Source: Aliihoeflea sp. 40Bstr573 (lineage in GTDB: Bacteria; Pseudomonadota; Alphaproteobacteria; Rhizobiales; Rhizobiaceae). From it: 64,000 nucleotides of DNA. The position numbers and the translations under genes are program-made. Location of the stretch: assembly GCF_024105655.1 (NCBI RefSeq), contig NZ_JAAAMH010000011.1, positions 1 to 64,000 on the forward strand, given 5' to 3'. The notes under the pieces were generated by a model. That model made no database searches, had not been told where the DNA came from, and was given only the letters and a program-made list of their open reading frames with translations. Of the stretch, positions 18,357 to 27,034 are shown one piece after another (the stretch's first letter is position 1; each line of letters starts with the position of its first letter).

Positions 18357-18761
18357 TCAGGCTCCCCGCGCCATGATGGCGACGACCCACACGAGGATCG
18401 TCAGCACGATCGAGACGATCGGCATGGCGATCGCCGCCTTCGTCGATTCTTCCTTGCCGAGCCCGGCGCCCGTGTCCATCACCAGGTGGCGGATACCGCC
18501 CAGCATGTGATGGACGAGCACCCAGGTGAAGCCGAACAGGACCACCAGCCCGAGCCACGAGCCGTAGATGTTCTGCACGCGCGCGAAGCCCTCGGGTGTG
18601 CCGGCGGCGGCCATCAGCCAGATCGCGAGCAGGAGAACGCCGAAATAGAGCGCGCAGCCGGTAATGCGATGAATGATCGACATCATCATCGTCGGGATCG
18701 GCTTGTAGATTTGGAGATGCGGAGACAGGGGTCTCGCACGGGTGGCTGTGGTCTTGCTCAT
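18357..18761 (-). CDS. sdhC: Succinate dehydrogenase cytochrome b556 subunit C
   Basis: A 134-residue membrane subunit and first gene of the sdhCDAB operon. The family signature [12 protein letters not shown] is followed by [12 protein letters not shown], and the heme-ligand region is [15 protein letters not shown]. Three membrane helices are predicted. The ATG at 18761 follows GGGGGAGCC, an excellent ribosome binding site; the 43 extra codons open upstream have no support. The 202 bases between this start and the next gene must hold the operon promoter; I could not pick it out with confidence. Confidence 0.94.
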   Translation of the reverse strand: MSKTTATRARPLSPHLQIYKPIPTMMMSIIHRITGCALYFGVLLLAIWLMAAAGTPEGFARVQNIYGSWLGLVVLFGFTWVLVHHMLGGIRHLVMDTGAGLGKEESTKAAIAMPIVSIVLTILVWVVAIMARGA

Positions 18762-18963
18762 GGCTCCCCCGTTCGACGGCGGCACGGACCTTGAATGCGT
18801 CATGCCGTCGCCGGACTGCGACGTGAAGTGTTGGCGCTTTCTAATTCGCTTTTTGCAATGCGTCAAAGCCGGAAAACGCTGGACCCGCACCCATTTAGCG
18901 ACGCCCCTGCGAAGGAAAAGTGGTGCTCTGCCGGTTCAATCGATTAACCGATGTAACAATCGC

Positions 18964-19293
18964 TCAAGCGCGGCAGGCAAGAGCGCCCTCGCCATTCTTC
19001 ATCCACAGCGCCTCCCCGTTTTCGACGACGAGTGAATAAAGACCCTCGGCGAATCGGTAGAACTGGTTGGGCGGGCTTGCCGGCAACGCGACGGGATCTT
19101 CCTCGCCTTGCGCCTCGACGACGACAGAGGCTCCGGTTGCAGCGACCTTGAGCTGGCTTCCATCCTCGCATGCATAGGTCGCCAGTGGCGGCTGGGCCGG
19201 CACCGACCCCGTTGCAACGTCGTCAAGATCGGCGACGCAACCCGAGACGAAAAGGATGGCGAGAAGAGCCAGCGGAATTTCGATGCGTTTCAT
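18964..19293 (-). CDS. Lipoprotein with an MliC-like (C-type lysozyme inhibitor) domain
   Basis: A 109-residue predicted lipoprotein. The signal peptide MKRIEIPLALLAILFVSGC ends in a lipobox (FVSGC). The mature part has ATYACEDGSQLKV and ends with a second cysteine (GALACRA), the two-cysteine layout of MliC/PliC proteins, which protect against lysozyme by inserting into its active site. The family core here is short and divergent, so the call is moderate. AAGGACACGC just before the ATG is a good ribosome binding site. It is divergent from the small secreted protein gene at 19458 and its promoter must lie in the same 164-base gap as the CtrA-type box. Confidence 0.72.
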   Translation of the reverse strand: MKRIEIPLALLAILFVSGCVADLDDVATGSVPAQPPLATYACEDGSQLKVAATGASVVVEAQGEEDPVALPASPPNQFYRFAEGLYSLVVENGEALWMKNGEGALACRA

Positions 19294-19390
19294 GCGTGTC
19301 CTTGTGGCGGGGGGCGTCGTCGGGACCGTCGGCATTAACCATGTCCCCAGAAAGACGCGCCGGCAAGCGTCCCGTTTCGGGTGACAAGAG

Positions 19391-19415
19391 TTAAGAAAGC
19401 GTTAACTTGTCTTAA
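19391..19415. promoter_or_regulatory. CtrA-type box with an additional half-site
   Basis: TTAA (19391-19394), seven bases GAAAGCG, TTAA (19402-19405) is a perfect TTAA-N7-TTAA motif; a third TTAA follows at 19412-19415 with six-base spacing. It lies 53 bases before the start of the small secreted protein gene and about 98 bases upstream of the divergent MliC-like gene. Binding by CtrA is inferred. Confidence 0.55.
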
Positions 19416-19457
19416 GATGACGGCAGGACGCCGCAGCACCCGTTCCGGAGGATCGTG

Positions 19458-19820
19458 ATGAACAGACGCGCCTACGCCTTCGCAGCCATGCTCCTAGCCG
19501 CCTCCGCTACGGTCGCCGGCGCCGGCAGCCTCTACCAGGACCGGGTCCATACCGACAGTTTCGGCAATCTCGTGATCTACGCGCCGGCCGGCTACAAGCG
19601 CATTGTCGTGGGCGCCGGCCAAGAGGCTTCGGGCTACCGCGCCACCGGCTCCTACAATGAGACGGACGCGCCGCGCATCGCCTACCATGGCGGCCAGCGG
19701 TTGCAGCTGCGCCCCTATCGCAACTGCGACTATGGCGCGGTGCTCCTGCATGGCCGCAGCTACATGTACGGCCTGCCCGATCACGTCGTACCGACCCCGG
19801 CGGAAGTCCTTTGCCGCTGA
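19458..19820 (+). CDS. Small secreted protein of unknown function
   Basis: A 120-residue protein with a signal peptide (MNRRAYAFAAMLLAASATVAGA). The mature part is rich in Gly, Tyr and Arg, contains two cysteines (YRNCDYG and the penultimate residue of EVLCR) that could form a disulfide, and resembles no family I recognise. The ATG at 19458 follows GGAGG at six bases; an overlapping in-frame GTG at 19455 is too close to it. It is the first gene after a CtrA-type box and precedes the unknown membrane-protein/protease pair by 88 bases. Export to the periplasm or outside is likely; nothing more can be said. Confidence 0.75.
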   Translation: MNRRAYAFAAMLLAASATVAGAGSLYQDRVHTDSFGNLVIYAPAGYKRIVVGAGQEASGYRATGSYNETDAPRIAYHGGQRLQLRPYRNCDYGAVLLHGRSYMYGLPDHVVPTPAEVLCR

Positions 19821-19908
19821 GCGCACACAGCCTCGTGAAGTCGCCGCGTGCATGCGCGTCCACATTTCGACACCTTTCTTTTGCCATTGCGGATGAAGAG
19901 GTTAAGAA

Positions 19909-21258
19909 ATGAGTAACCATTCGACATCGGCATCCGCGAGCCGCCTGCGCAACCACATCGCCTCGCTGCAGACCATGACGCGCTTCGTCCTGGCCACGCT
20001 CGCGCTGGCCAGCGGCGTCTACACCTATCTCGGCGTGCGCGGCCTGCTCGACGGATCGGCAACGCTCGTCTTCCTCGGCGCGATCATCTATTCGGTCGCC
20101 GTCTCGGTCGGCATCTACGGTTTCTGGACGTACCTCATCCGATTCGTTCCCGAAATGCGGGACGGTGTCTCCCGCGTTGCCCTCTTCGGGATCATGGTCA
20201 TCGGCTCGGTGATGATCATTGCCATGTCGTCATGGCTGAATGCGGCCGCGCTCGCCGGCTCCGCCGCGGTCGAGCAGCATCTGGCGACGACCCAGCAGGA
20301 ATACACGGCCGATCTCGACCAGGCGCACTCGAATGCGCTCGGCGCGCTCTCGCTCCTGCCCGACATCCAGCGCGCTCAGGACCGGTTCGCCCGCCTCGCC
20401 GAGGACGAGCGCGCATCGGGCGCCCTGACGGGCACATCCGGTTCGGGCAGCGTCGTCCAGCTTCTGACGCAGATGTCCGCGCAGATGAACGAATTGCAGG
20501 CTACCATCGAGGGCTCGCGCGAGCGCGTGCAGACGCTGTTCGAGGAAGGCCAGCTTCATCTGACGGCGATGCGCCAGCTCGTCTCGGCCGCCGGCCCGGT
20601 CGAGCCGCGCGCCAACGAGTTCGCACAGGAAACCGTCGCCTTGTCGGGCGTCATCGCCTCGCTCGAGCAGACCTCAATCGCGCCCTCGGTTGTCCGCGCC
20701 GCGCAGGATTTGTCGATGGGCTTCATCGCCCCGGTGACGAGCGGCGCCGACGCCGATCTGGCCGGCCGCCAGTCGACCGTGATGGAAACGGTTCGCGCTT
20801 CGGTCGCCGCGCAGTCGGCGGCGCTCTCGGAAGCAGCCAGCGAAATTCTCGCGCAGCCGCGCGTCGACGAGCGCCGCTTCGTGCCGCTGTCATCGGCCGA
20901 AGCCGTTCTGGTCTACGCGACCAGCTTCCTGCCGAGCTGGGCCGGCGCGATCTCGATCGATCTCCTGCCCGGCGTCTTCGTCGCGGTCATGGCCGTCGTG
21001 ATGGCGGCGCTTCGCCGCCACGAGGATGGCCTGTCCGATGCCGACCGCATCACCGCGGCCGACATGCTGCGCTCCATCGAGCTGCACGAGACGCTTGCCG
21101 CCGTCCGCGCCGCACGCCAGCCCGCAGCAGTGCCCGAGCCAGAGCCTGTACCCGTCGAGACGCGGCCCGCAGTCCCCGCTTCGCCGTCCGCGCCAGCGGC
21201 GTCGAGCGAAAACGTCACGCCTCTTTCCCTCAACGAACGCAAGCGGTTCGAGCCATGA
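19909..21258 (+). CDS. Unknown integral membrane protein with coiled-coil periplasmic region
   Basis: A 449-residue protein I do not recognise. Three membrane helices are packed near the N-terminus (about 25-45, 55-78, 92-112). A long Ala/Gln/Glu-rich region with coiled-coil character follows (about 115-310), and a fourth helix (about 345-368) leads into a C-terminal Pro/Ala/Glu-rich tail. The layout resembles membrane scaffolds or stator-like proteins but no known motif is evident. The next gene overlaps by four bases (ATGA) and encodes a membrane-anchored ClpP-like protease, so the two probably work together. The ribosome binding site is a modest GAAGAGG. Confidence 0.8.
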   Translation: MSNHSTSASASRLRNHIASLQTMTRFVLATLALASGVYTYLGVRGLLDGSATLVFLGAIIYSVAVSVGIYGFWTYLIRFVPEMRDGVSRVALFGIMVIGSVMIIAMSSWLNAAALAGSAAVEQHLATTQQEYTADLDQAHSNALGALSLLPDIQRAQDRFARLAEDERASGALTGTSGSGSVVQLLTQMSAQMNELQATIEGSRERVQTLFEEGQLHLTAMRQLVSAAGPVEPRANEFAQETVALSGVIASLEQTSIAPSVVRAAQDLSMGFIAPVTSGADADLAGRQSTVMETVRASVAAQSAALSEAASEILAQPRVDERRFVPLSSAEAVLVYATSFLPSWAGAISIDLLPGVFVAVMAVVMAALRRHEDGLSDADRITAADMLRSIELHETLAAVRAARQPAAVPEPEPVPVETRPAVPASPSAPAASSENVTPLSLNERKRFEP

Positions 21259-22085
21259 CCGACCACGTGCACCATTCCGCCATCGCGCCGCAGGGCCGCT
21301 TCGCCCGGTTGGTCGATCGCATCGACGACGGCAATGTCATGCGGTTCACCTTCGGCGCGATGCTCGCCGGCGTCGTCGGCGTCCTCGCCTTCGACCTTTA
21401 CGAACTGCAGAAGGAAACCGGCGGTCTTTGGCCTTCGGACCAGGCATCAGTTCATGTCACCGAGCCGATCCTGCCCCCGGCCGTCGAGACAGACGGCTCG
21501 ACATCGGGCTCGCAGGACCCGCGCGAAAACGTACAGACCGACGAGGATCTGCTCAAGGACGCCGTGCGCTTCGAGCTCAAGCCGGGAGGCGTGCTCTCCG
21601 CGACCGGCTCGATTGATGTGGGCTCCTCTGCTCGCCTTGCCGCCGAACTCGAGGCGCGCGGCGAATATGTTCAGACGGTTTCGCTCAACTCTCCGGGCGG
21701 CTCTTTGGAAGACGCGATGGCGATGGCGCGGATGATCCGCGAGCGCGATCTGGCGACGCTCGTTCCCGATGGTGCGCTATGCGCCTCCTCCTGCCCGCTG
21801 GTCTTCGCCGGCGGCACGACGCGCACGGTCGGCGACAAGGCTGCGATCGGCCTGCACCAGTTCTATGCCGGCACGACGAACCTGCCGGCGCCCGAACAGG
21901 CGATGTCGGACGCGCAGATCACTGCCGCGCGCATCTCGCGCTACCTGTCGGAAATGGGCGTCGACCCGGCCATGTGGCTGCACGCGCTCGATACGCCGCC
22001 GCGCGCGCTCTACTATCTTTCGGCAGAGGAGATGGCCGCGTACAAGCTCGTCACCTCCACCGGGCCGATGGCCAGCCTTCAGTGA
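21255..22085 (+). CDS. Membrane-anchored ClpP-class periplasmic serine protease-like protein
   Basis: A 276-residue protein with one membrane helix (about 31-48) and a C-terminal domain of the ClpP/crotonase fold. SLNSPGGSLEDAMAMARMI (about 143-161) matches the oxyanion/SPGG block, and DGALCASSCPLVFAGG (about 172-187) holds the candidate nucleophile serine (178 or 179), followed by IGLHQF with a possible catalytic histidine (201). The double-cysteine CASSC version is typical of the predicted periplasmic proteases of this class. The start at 21255 overlaps the upstream stop (ATGA), implying translational coupling to the unknown membrane protein. Substrate unknown. Confidence 0.8.
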   Translation: MTDHVHHSAIAPQGRFARLVDRIDDGNVMRFTFGAMLAGVVGVLAFDLYELQKETGGLWPSDQASVHVTEPILPPAVETDGSTSGSQDPRENVQTDEDLLKDAVRFELKPGGVLSATGSIDVGSSARLAAELEARGEYVQTVSLNSPGGSLEDAMAMARMIRERDLATLVPDGALCASSCPLVFAGGTTRTVGDKAAIGLHQFYAGTTNLPAPEQAMSDAQITAARISRYLSEMGVDPAMWLHALDTPPRALYYLSAEEMAAYKLVTSTGPMASLQ

Positions 22086-23287
22086 CCGTGCCCGGCGCGG
22101 GCAGGCTCCAGTGCCTCTTCGCCCTCGCGCGCTTCCTCCGGGAGAGCTGACACGCGGACGCGGTCGCGGCCTGCTGCCTTGGCAGCGTAAAGGGCCTGGT
22201 CGGCGCGTTCGACCAGACTGGCAAGCGTTTCGGAGGGGGTGAGTTGCGCCACGCCGAAGCTCGCCGTCAATCGCCTATCCGCCGGCATGCCGTCGAGTGC
22301 GTAAAGCGACAGTCCCACCCGCATGCCCTCGGCCATCAACCGCGCGGCCGGGGCCGCGACGCCGCTGGCAAGGATGGCGAACTCTTCGCCACCCAGCCGC
22401 CCGACCAGCACATCCGCTCCGGCCTGCTCAACCAGACATTCGGCAAACTTGCGGATCGCAGCATCGCCGCAGGCGTGGCCGAAATGGTCATTGACCTGCT
22501 TGAAATGATCGAGATCGGCAAGAACGAGCGACACCGGCTGGCCCTGGCATTCCGCCTTGCGGATCAGCCGGATCGCCCCTTGCTCGAAGCCGCGCCGGTT
22601 GAGCGCGCCAGACAGCATGTCCGTGCCCGCCTCGGTCCGCAACGTCTCGATCGTATCGAGAGAAGCAGAGGAGATGAGGGTCAGCGCGATGATCGAAAGG
22701 AAGAATACGGCCGACAGAACGAGCGACAGCCAGTAGAGCGACTGGAAAAACAGCTGTTCCGTGCCGAGGCCACCCTGCAGCAGGTAGATCACCGCCGGCC
22801 GGATCACTGAACCCGCCGTAATGAAGACGGCCGCTCCGAGCAGGATGCGATCGACGAGCGTCGGCCCGCTGATCCGCCACAATTTGTAGGCCAGGAGGCC
22901 CGAAACCGCGGCAAATCCGAGACTGGCGGCTGCGACCCTCAGCGTCAGGTTCGGCTCGCCGATCAGGCCCCAAGCAAGGGCTGTCAGGGCGACGACGACG
23001 ATTGCGGACATCGCCACCAAGGGCGCGCGCCTGCCATGCCGCGCCATCAGAGCTGTCGACAGAACGACCATGCTGGCGAGAAAGATCGCGTTCGACAGAA
23101 AGCGCGACAGAGCGAAGCCGAACGGTTCGAAATACTGCAGCGACATGCCGATTGCGAAGCCGGCATAGGCAAAGGCCGCCCGTTCAACGACGCGGTCCAC
23201 CTGGTGCCGTGCGAGCAGGAACAGTGAAGCCGAAAAGATACCGCTTAGCGTCGGGACGACAAGCGCAACAAACAACGATGAATTCAA
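22079..23287 (-). CDS. Diguanylate cyclase (GGDEF) with N-terminal membrane sensor
   Basis: About 402 residues from the start chosen. The N-terminal half is hydrophobic with six to seven membrane segments and no recognised sensor fold; the C-terminal GGDEF domain carries LADLDHFKQVNDHFGHACGD and the active motif GRLGGEEF (GGEEF is catalytically competent). No RxxD inhibitory site is evident at the usual position. It probably makes c-di-GMP in response to a membrane signal. The start is uncertain: the frame is open to a GTG at 23362 with no ribosome binding site. TTG at 23287, behind TGAGG and reading xNSSLFVALVV, seems more natural. It overlaps the convergent protease gene by seven bases. Confidence 0.88.
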   Translation of the reverse strand: MNSSLFVALVVPTLSGIFSASLFLLARHQVDRVVERAAFAYAGFAIGMSLQYFEPFGFALSRFLSNAIFLASMVVLSTALMARHGRRAPLVAMSAIVVVALTALAWGLIGEPNLTLRVAAASLGFAAVSGLLAYKLWRISGPTLVDRILLGAAVFITAGSVIRPAVIYLLQGGLGTEQLFFQSLYWLSLVLSAVFFLSIIALTLISSASLDTIETLRTEAGTDMLSGALNRRGFEQGAIRLIRKAECQGQPVSLVLADLDHFKQVNDHFGHACGDAAIRKFAECLVEQAGADVLVGRLGGEEFAILASGVAAPAARLMAEGMRVGLSLYALDGMPADRRLTASFGVAQLTPSETLASLVERADQALYAAKAAGRDRVRVSALPEEAREGEEALEPARAGHGH

Positions 23288-23386
23288 AACCGACGGCCTC
23301 ACCCAAGCTCGTTCGAACCTAGGCGGGAAACCCGAACAAGCCGTTAAGCTGCCGGCCGTCACCTCGACCGGGCCGATGGCTTTCCG

Positions 23387-24637
23387 TCAGGAATGGGCGC
23401 TCGCCGCACCGGGAAAGCTGAGGGTCCCACCGTAGGCGGGTTTACGGTCCTCGCCAATCATCTTGCCGGTCCGCGTCCCGTCCGCAATCGAGGCCCGCAC
23501 CCGGTCCCGGCCTGCGTCCTTGGCATGATAGAGCGCGGCGTCGGCGCGATAGTGGACGGCCTCCGACGCTTCGTCGCGGGTCCTCTCGGCAACGCCGAAG
23601 CTGGCTGTAAAGCGAGCGTCGTCCGGCAGCGTCTCGACCTGCAATTCCCCCAGGGAGATGCGTACGCTTTCGGCAAAGAGCCGCGCGGCCGCCAGGTTGC
23701 AGCCCGGGAGTACCACTGCGAACTCCTCGCCGCCGATCCGCGCCACGACATGGTTCGGCAGGGTCGCGGCGCGCAGCACGTCGGCAAAGGCCGTGATGAC
23801 CCGGTCGCCGCCCGCATGGCCATGCGTATCGTTGACCGACTTGAAATGATCCAGGTCGCAAAGGACGAGCGAGATCGGCAGCCCCTTGCTTTCGGTCGCC
23901 TGCAGCAGCCGCTCGAAACGCAGCTCGAAGCCGCGTCGATTGAAGAGCCCTGAAAGGGGGTCGGTTTCCGAGCGTATCGTGATTTCCGCCAGAAGGTCCC
24001 GCACGAGAATGACCATCAGCAAGAGCGCCACGGCGACAGACAGGATCGCCCCCGTCGTCTGCCCGATGAAGGCGTAGAGGGTCGAGGCGTAGTGTGACGG
24101 CGAGGAGCCGACACCGCCCGCCTGCAGCGCAACGACCGGCTTCATGATGTAGTGGATGGCTGTGACGGTCAGGAGCGAGGCGAGAACGAAATCGATCGGC
24201 CGCCGCTTGGCCGAGGCGAAAATGATGCCCGCGCCGATAGTCTGCATGACGAAGTATGGCAACTGGTAGATCATCATTCGCGTGAAGGACTCGCGCGGCA
24301 GCTGGTCGCTCGCGACCTTGGCCAGGATCGAGAGAACGAAGATCGCCGCCACCACCTTCCAGGGCATGCGCACACGGTAGAGCCGCGCGAGACCGCGGTT
24401 GAAGACGACCAGAGCGGCGAGGAAGAGCGCATAGCCCAAAAGGACCGACCGGTTGCCGCCGATCAGCATCGGGATCAGGAACTCGACGCCGAAATATGCC
24501 GCGCCGAGAACGTAGCCGCCGGCAAAGTACTTGGCCGCGATGCGGCTGCGGTCATACAGCGCGATGGTGACGAAGGCAGCGGCCAGCAAGCTGGCTATGG
24601 CGAAATTGATCGCCATGAGAAATGCCGCGCCGCTCAT
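23387..24637 (-). CDS. Diguanylate cyclase (GGDEF), second tandem copy
   Basis: A 416-residue protein with the same architecture as its neighbour: about six membrane helices (residues 5-215), then a GGDEF domain with DPLSGLFNRRGFELRFERLL, LCDLDHFKSVNDTHGHAGGD and ARIGGEEFAVVLPG. The two are similar over the catalytic domain but differ in their membrane sensors. They are encoded head-to-tail, suggesting an old duplication followed by sensor divergence. Both could answer different signals while feeding the same c-di-GMP pool. The ATG at 24637 begins MSGAAFLMAINFA; the internal ATG seven codons later is an alternative. Confidence 0.9.
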   Translation of the reverse strand: MSGAAFLMAINFAIASLLAAAFVTIALYDRSRIAAKYFAGGYVLGAAYFGVEFLIPMLIGGNRSVLLGYALFLAALVVFNRGLARLYRVRMPWKVVAAIFVLSILAKVASDQLPRESFTRMMIYQLPYFVMQTIGAGIIFASAKRRPIDFVLASLLTVTAIHYIMKPVVALQAGGVGSSPSHYASTLYAFIGQTTGAILSVAVALLLMVILVRDLLAEITIRSETDPLSGLFNRRGFELRFERLLQATESKGLPISLVLCDLDHFKSVNDTHGHAGGDRVITAFADVLRAATLPNHVVARIGGEEFAVVLPGCNLAAARLFAESVRISLGELQVETLPDDARFTASFGVAERTRDEASEAVHYRADAALYHAKDAGRDRVRASIADGTRTGKMIGEDRKPAYGGTLSFPGAASAHS

Positions 24638-24719
24638 CGTCTACCCGCCCTTGATTTCGTCGTATCCTGACGGCGAAATCTCAATATTCCGTAACGGGAA
24701 AAGATGGTGGTCGAAAGGA

Positions 24720-24739
24720 AGGCCCGCCGAAGCGGGCCT
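24720..24739 (-). terminator. Terminator after leuC
   Basis: AGGCCCGC (24720-24727), loop CGAA, GCGGGCCT (24732-24739): a perfect 8-bp stem with a TTCG tetraloop on the minus strand, followed there by TCCTTTCG. It lies 9 bases after the leuC stop codon. Confidence 0.75.
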
Positions 24740-24748
24740 GTCCGATGA

Positions 24749-26161
24749 TTATTTCCAGTCTCGAATGTCGACGAAATGCCCCGCGATCGCCGCCGCAGCG
24801 GCCATTGCCGGCGAGACGAGATGCGTGCGGCCCTTGAAACCCTGCCTGCCCTCGAAATTGCGGTTCGAGGTTGAAGCGCAGCGCTCGTGCGGCTTCAGGC
24901 GGTCGTCGTTCATCGCGAGGCACATTGAGCAGCCCGGCTCGCGCCAGTCGAAACCGGCTTCGATGAAGACCTTGTCGAGCCCTTCGGCCTCGGCCTGCTG
25001 CTTGACGAGGCCCGAGCCTGGAACGACCATCGCGTCGACATTCGCCGCGACCTTGCGGCCTTCGATGACGGCTGCCGCCGCGCGCAGATCCTCGATCCGG
25101 CCGTTCGTGCACGAGCCGATGAAGACGCGGTCGATGGTGATGTCGGTGATCTTCGTGCCCGGCGTCAGGCCCATATAGTCGAGCGCGCGCTTTTTGGAGG
25201 TACGCTTGTTCTCGTCGGGAATACCGGCCGGATCTGGCACTTCGCCCGTCACCGCAACGACGTCCTCAGGCGAGGAGCCCCACGAGACGATCGGCGGCAG
25301 GTTGGCGGCGTCGAGCACCACGACCTTGTCGTAGTGGGCGCCCTCGTCCGAGATCAGCGTCTTCCAGTAGTCGACGGCCATCTCCCACGCCTTGCCCTTC
25401 GGCGCGCGCGGCTTGTCCTTCACGTAGGCGAAGGTCGTCTCGTCAGGCGCGATCAGGCCGGCGCGCGCGCCGCCTTCGATCGACATGTTGCAGATCGTCA
25501 TCCGCCCTTCCATCGACAGCGCGCGGATCGCCTCGCCGGCATATTCGATGACGTAGCCGGTGCCGCCGGCCGTGCCGATCTCGCCGATGATGGCGAGGAT
25601 GATGTCCTTGGCCGTGACGCCTTGGGGCAACTGCCCGTCGACACGCACCAGCATGTTCTTCGCCTTCTTCTGGATCAGCGTCTGCGTGGCAAGCACATGC
25701 TCGACCTCCGACGTTCCGATGCCGTGAGCGAGCGCGCCGAACGCGCCATGCGTCGAGGTGTGGCTGTCGCCGCACACGATCGTCATGCCCGGCAGGGTGA
25801 AGCCCTGTTCCGGCCCGATGATGTGGACGATACCCTGGCGAATGTCCGCCGCATCATAGTACTCGACGCCGAAATCGGCCGCGTTCTTCGCCAGCGCCTC
25901 GATCTGGATGCGGCTTTCCTCGTTCCGGTTGATGCCGAGCTTGCGGTCGGGAGAGGTGGGCACATTATGATCGACGACGGCCAGCGTGCGCTCGGGATGG
26001 CGCACCTTGCGGCCGGCCATGCGCAACCCCTCGAAGGCCTGCGGGCTCGTCACCTCGTGAACGAGGTGACGGTCGATATAGAGAAGACAGGTGCCATCAT
26101 CCTGACGGTCGACGACGTGGTCGTCGAAGATCTTGTCGTAAAGTGTACGCGGTGCGCTCAT
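24749..26161 (-). CDS. leuC: 3-isopropylmalate dehydratase large subunit
   Basis: A 470-residue aconitase-family enzyme of leucine biosynthesis that, with LeuD, isomerises 2- to 3-isopropylmalate. The [4Fe-4S] ligands are seen in [17 protein letters not shown] and [33 protein letters not shown] is a substrate-binding hallmark and [13 protein letters not shown] marks the N-terminus. leuD is not in the window. It is followed by a terminator; upstream, on the same strand, are a probable 42-residue ORF and mgtC, then rplS. Linkage of leuC to rplS is common in rhizobia. Confidence 0.97.
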   Translation of the reverse strand: MSAPRTLYDKIFDDHVVDRQDDGTCLLYIDRHLVHEVTSPQAFEGLRMAGRKVRHPERTLAVVDHNVPTSPDRKLGINRNEESRIQIEALAKNAADFGVEYYDAADIRQGIVHIIGPEQGFTLPGMTIVCGDSHTSTHGAFGALAHGIGTSEVEHVLATQTLIQKKAKNMLVRVDGQLPQGVTAKDIILAIIGEIGTAGGTGYVIEYAGEAIRALSMEGRMTICNMSIEGGARAGLIAPDETTFAYVKDKPRAPKGKAWEMAVDYWKTLISDEGAHYDKVVVLDAANLPPIVSWGSSPEDVVAVTGEVPDPAGIPDENKRTSKKRALDYMGLTPGTKITDITIDRVFIGSCTNGRIEDLRAAAAVIEGRKVAANVDAMVVPGSGLVKQQAEAEGLDKVFIEAGFDWREPGCSMCLAMNDDRLKPHERCASTSNRNFEGRQGFKGRTHLVSPAMAAAAAIAGHFVDIRDWK

Positions 26162-26221
26162 GGTGCGAAGTCCGTTCGGTCGAAGAAGCAGGCGGAAAAG
26201 GGCGAAGGGCGAGGCGCGCGC

Positions 26222-26350
26222 CTAGCGCGCGAGGCTCGCCGTCGCGCCGGAAAACCGCGCGAAGAAACGGGACGGCAGGCGCTTGTGGTCCTGCAGCACG
26301 AACCTCTTGTAGGTCGGGTTCCCGAAGAGCTTTTCCATGGAAGGCTTCAT
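26222..26350 (-). CDS. Probable small basic protein, 42 residues
   Basis: An open frame of 42 codons between leuC and mgtC, reading in part MEKLFGNPTYKRFVLQDH from its fifth codon. By my hand count about 38 of 42 third positions are G or C, the pattern of genuine genes here. The product is basic, with Arg/Lys/Phe-rich centre (KRLPSRFFARFSG) and no membrane helix or known domain. The ATG at 26350 has AAAGG about 8 bases upstream; a second in-frame ATG follows four codons later. It is on the same strand as leuC, 60 bases upstream of its start. No function is proposed. Confidence 0.6.
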   Translation of the reverse strand: MKPSMEKLFGNPTYKRFVLQDHKRLPSRFFARFSGATASLAR

Positions 26351-26413
26351 TACCAGCCTTTCGGCCGGCCTTCAATCGGGCGTTCAGTCATCCTCGACTG
26401 CGTAGTCGATACC

Positions 26414-26917
26414 TCAATCGTCGGGCGGGCCGTCCCTGCCGTCGATGCGCCCGACCTTCTTTTCCAGAACGTGCATCGCGCCGAGCACGATGATGGCGAG
26501 CACGGTCGCCAGTGCGGCCACCTGCCAGAAGCCGAGCCCGGCCGCGAGCCCGATCGCGCCGGAAAGCCAGAGCCCCGCTCCGGTCGTCAGGCCCTTCACC
26601 TTGCCGCGCGCGAAGATGATCGTGCCGGCGGCCAGGAATGCGACGCCCGCCGTCACGGCCTCGATCAGGCGGAGCGGATCGAGACGCGAGGCATCAGCGT
26701 CGAACTGCGAGGAATGAACGATCTCGATGCCGAGGATCGCGAAGGATGCGGCCGCGAGCGAGACGAGCATATGCGTGCGCAGGCCCGCTGGATGGTCGCG
26801 CCACTCGCGCTCGAAGCCGATCATCGCTCCGAACAGCGCGGCGACGAGCAGCCGGGCCGTGATGACGCCAAATGGCAGGTAGGTCGGATGGCCGAAATCG
26901 GCGAGGATGTCACTCAT
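26414..26917 (-). CDS. MgtC/SapB family membrane protein
   Basis: A 167-residue protein with four membrane helices. The family signature RLLVAALFGAMIGFERE (about 21-37) is followed by HPAGLRTHMLVSLAAA and GVAFLAAGTII, then KGLTTGAGLWLSGAIGLAAG, all conserved in MgtC/SapB proteins. Some relatives help pathogens survive low magnesium, acid or macrophages; others bind the F1Fo ATPase. This one lacks the extra C-terminal ACT-like domain of true virulence MgtC, being shorter than the usual 220-230 residues, so general membrane physiology is the safer reading. It lies between rplS and the small protein gene. Confidence 0.9.
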   Translation of the reverse strand: MSDILADFGHPTYLPFGVITARLLVAALFGAMIGFEREWRDHPAGLRTHMLVSLAAASFAILGIEIVHSSQFDADASRLDPLRLIEAVTAGVAFLAAGTIIFARGKVKGLTTGAGLWLSGAIGLAAGLGFWQVAALATVLAIIVLGAMHVLEKKVGRIDGRDGPPDD

Positions 26918-26973
26918 GTTTATGTCGTTGTCCGGTTGACGGCGTCGTCATCCATAGCCGGCTTTCTCCCGCC

Positions 26974-27009
26974 GAAAAACGAAAAAGGGCGCGGAAACCC
27001 GCGCCCTTT
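26974..27009 (-). terminator. Rho-independent terminator after rplS
   Basis: AAAGGGCGCGG (26984-26994) pairs with CCGCGCCCTTT (26999-27009) in a perfect 11-bp stem; on the minus strand it continues into TTTCGTTTTTCGG. It lies 26 bases after the rplS stop. Confidence 0.9.
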
Positions 27010-27034
27010 GCGATCTGCCTGAAAGGCAGGAAGC

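Noticed and set aside
16573-18510. 645-codon open frame on the plus strand
   Set aside because: Antisense to sdhA and sdhD, which are unmistakable; composition is that of a shadow frame.
20232-21254. Long upstream extension of the ClpP-like protease frame
   Set aside because: The added part overlaps the membrane protein gene in another frame and is Arg/Ala-rich noise; the ATG at 21255 has the ATGA coupling and the natural N-terminus.
25334-27022. 562-codon open frame on the plus strand
   Set aside because: Spans the antisense of leuC, the small protein and mgtC; it has no recognisable domain.
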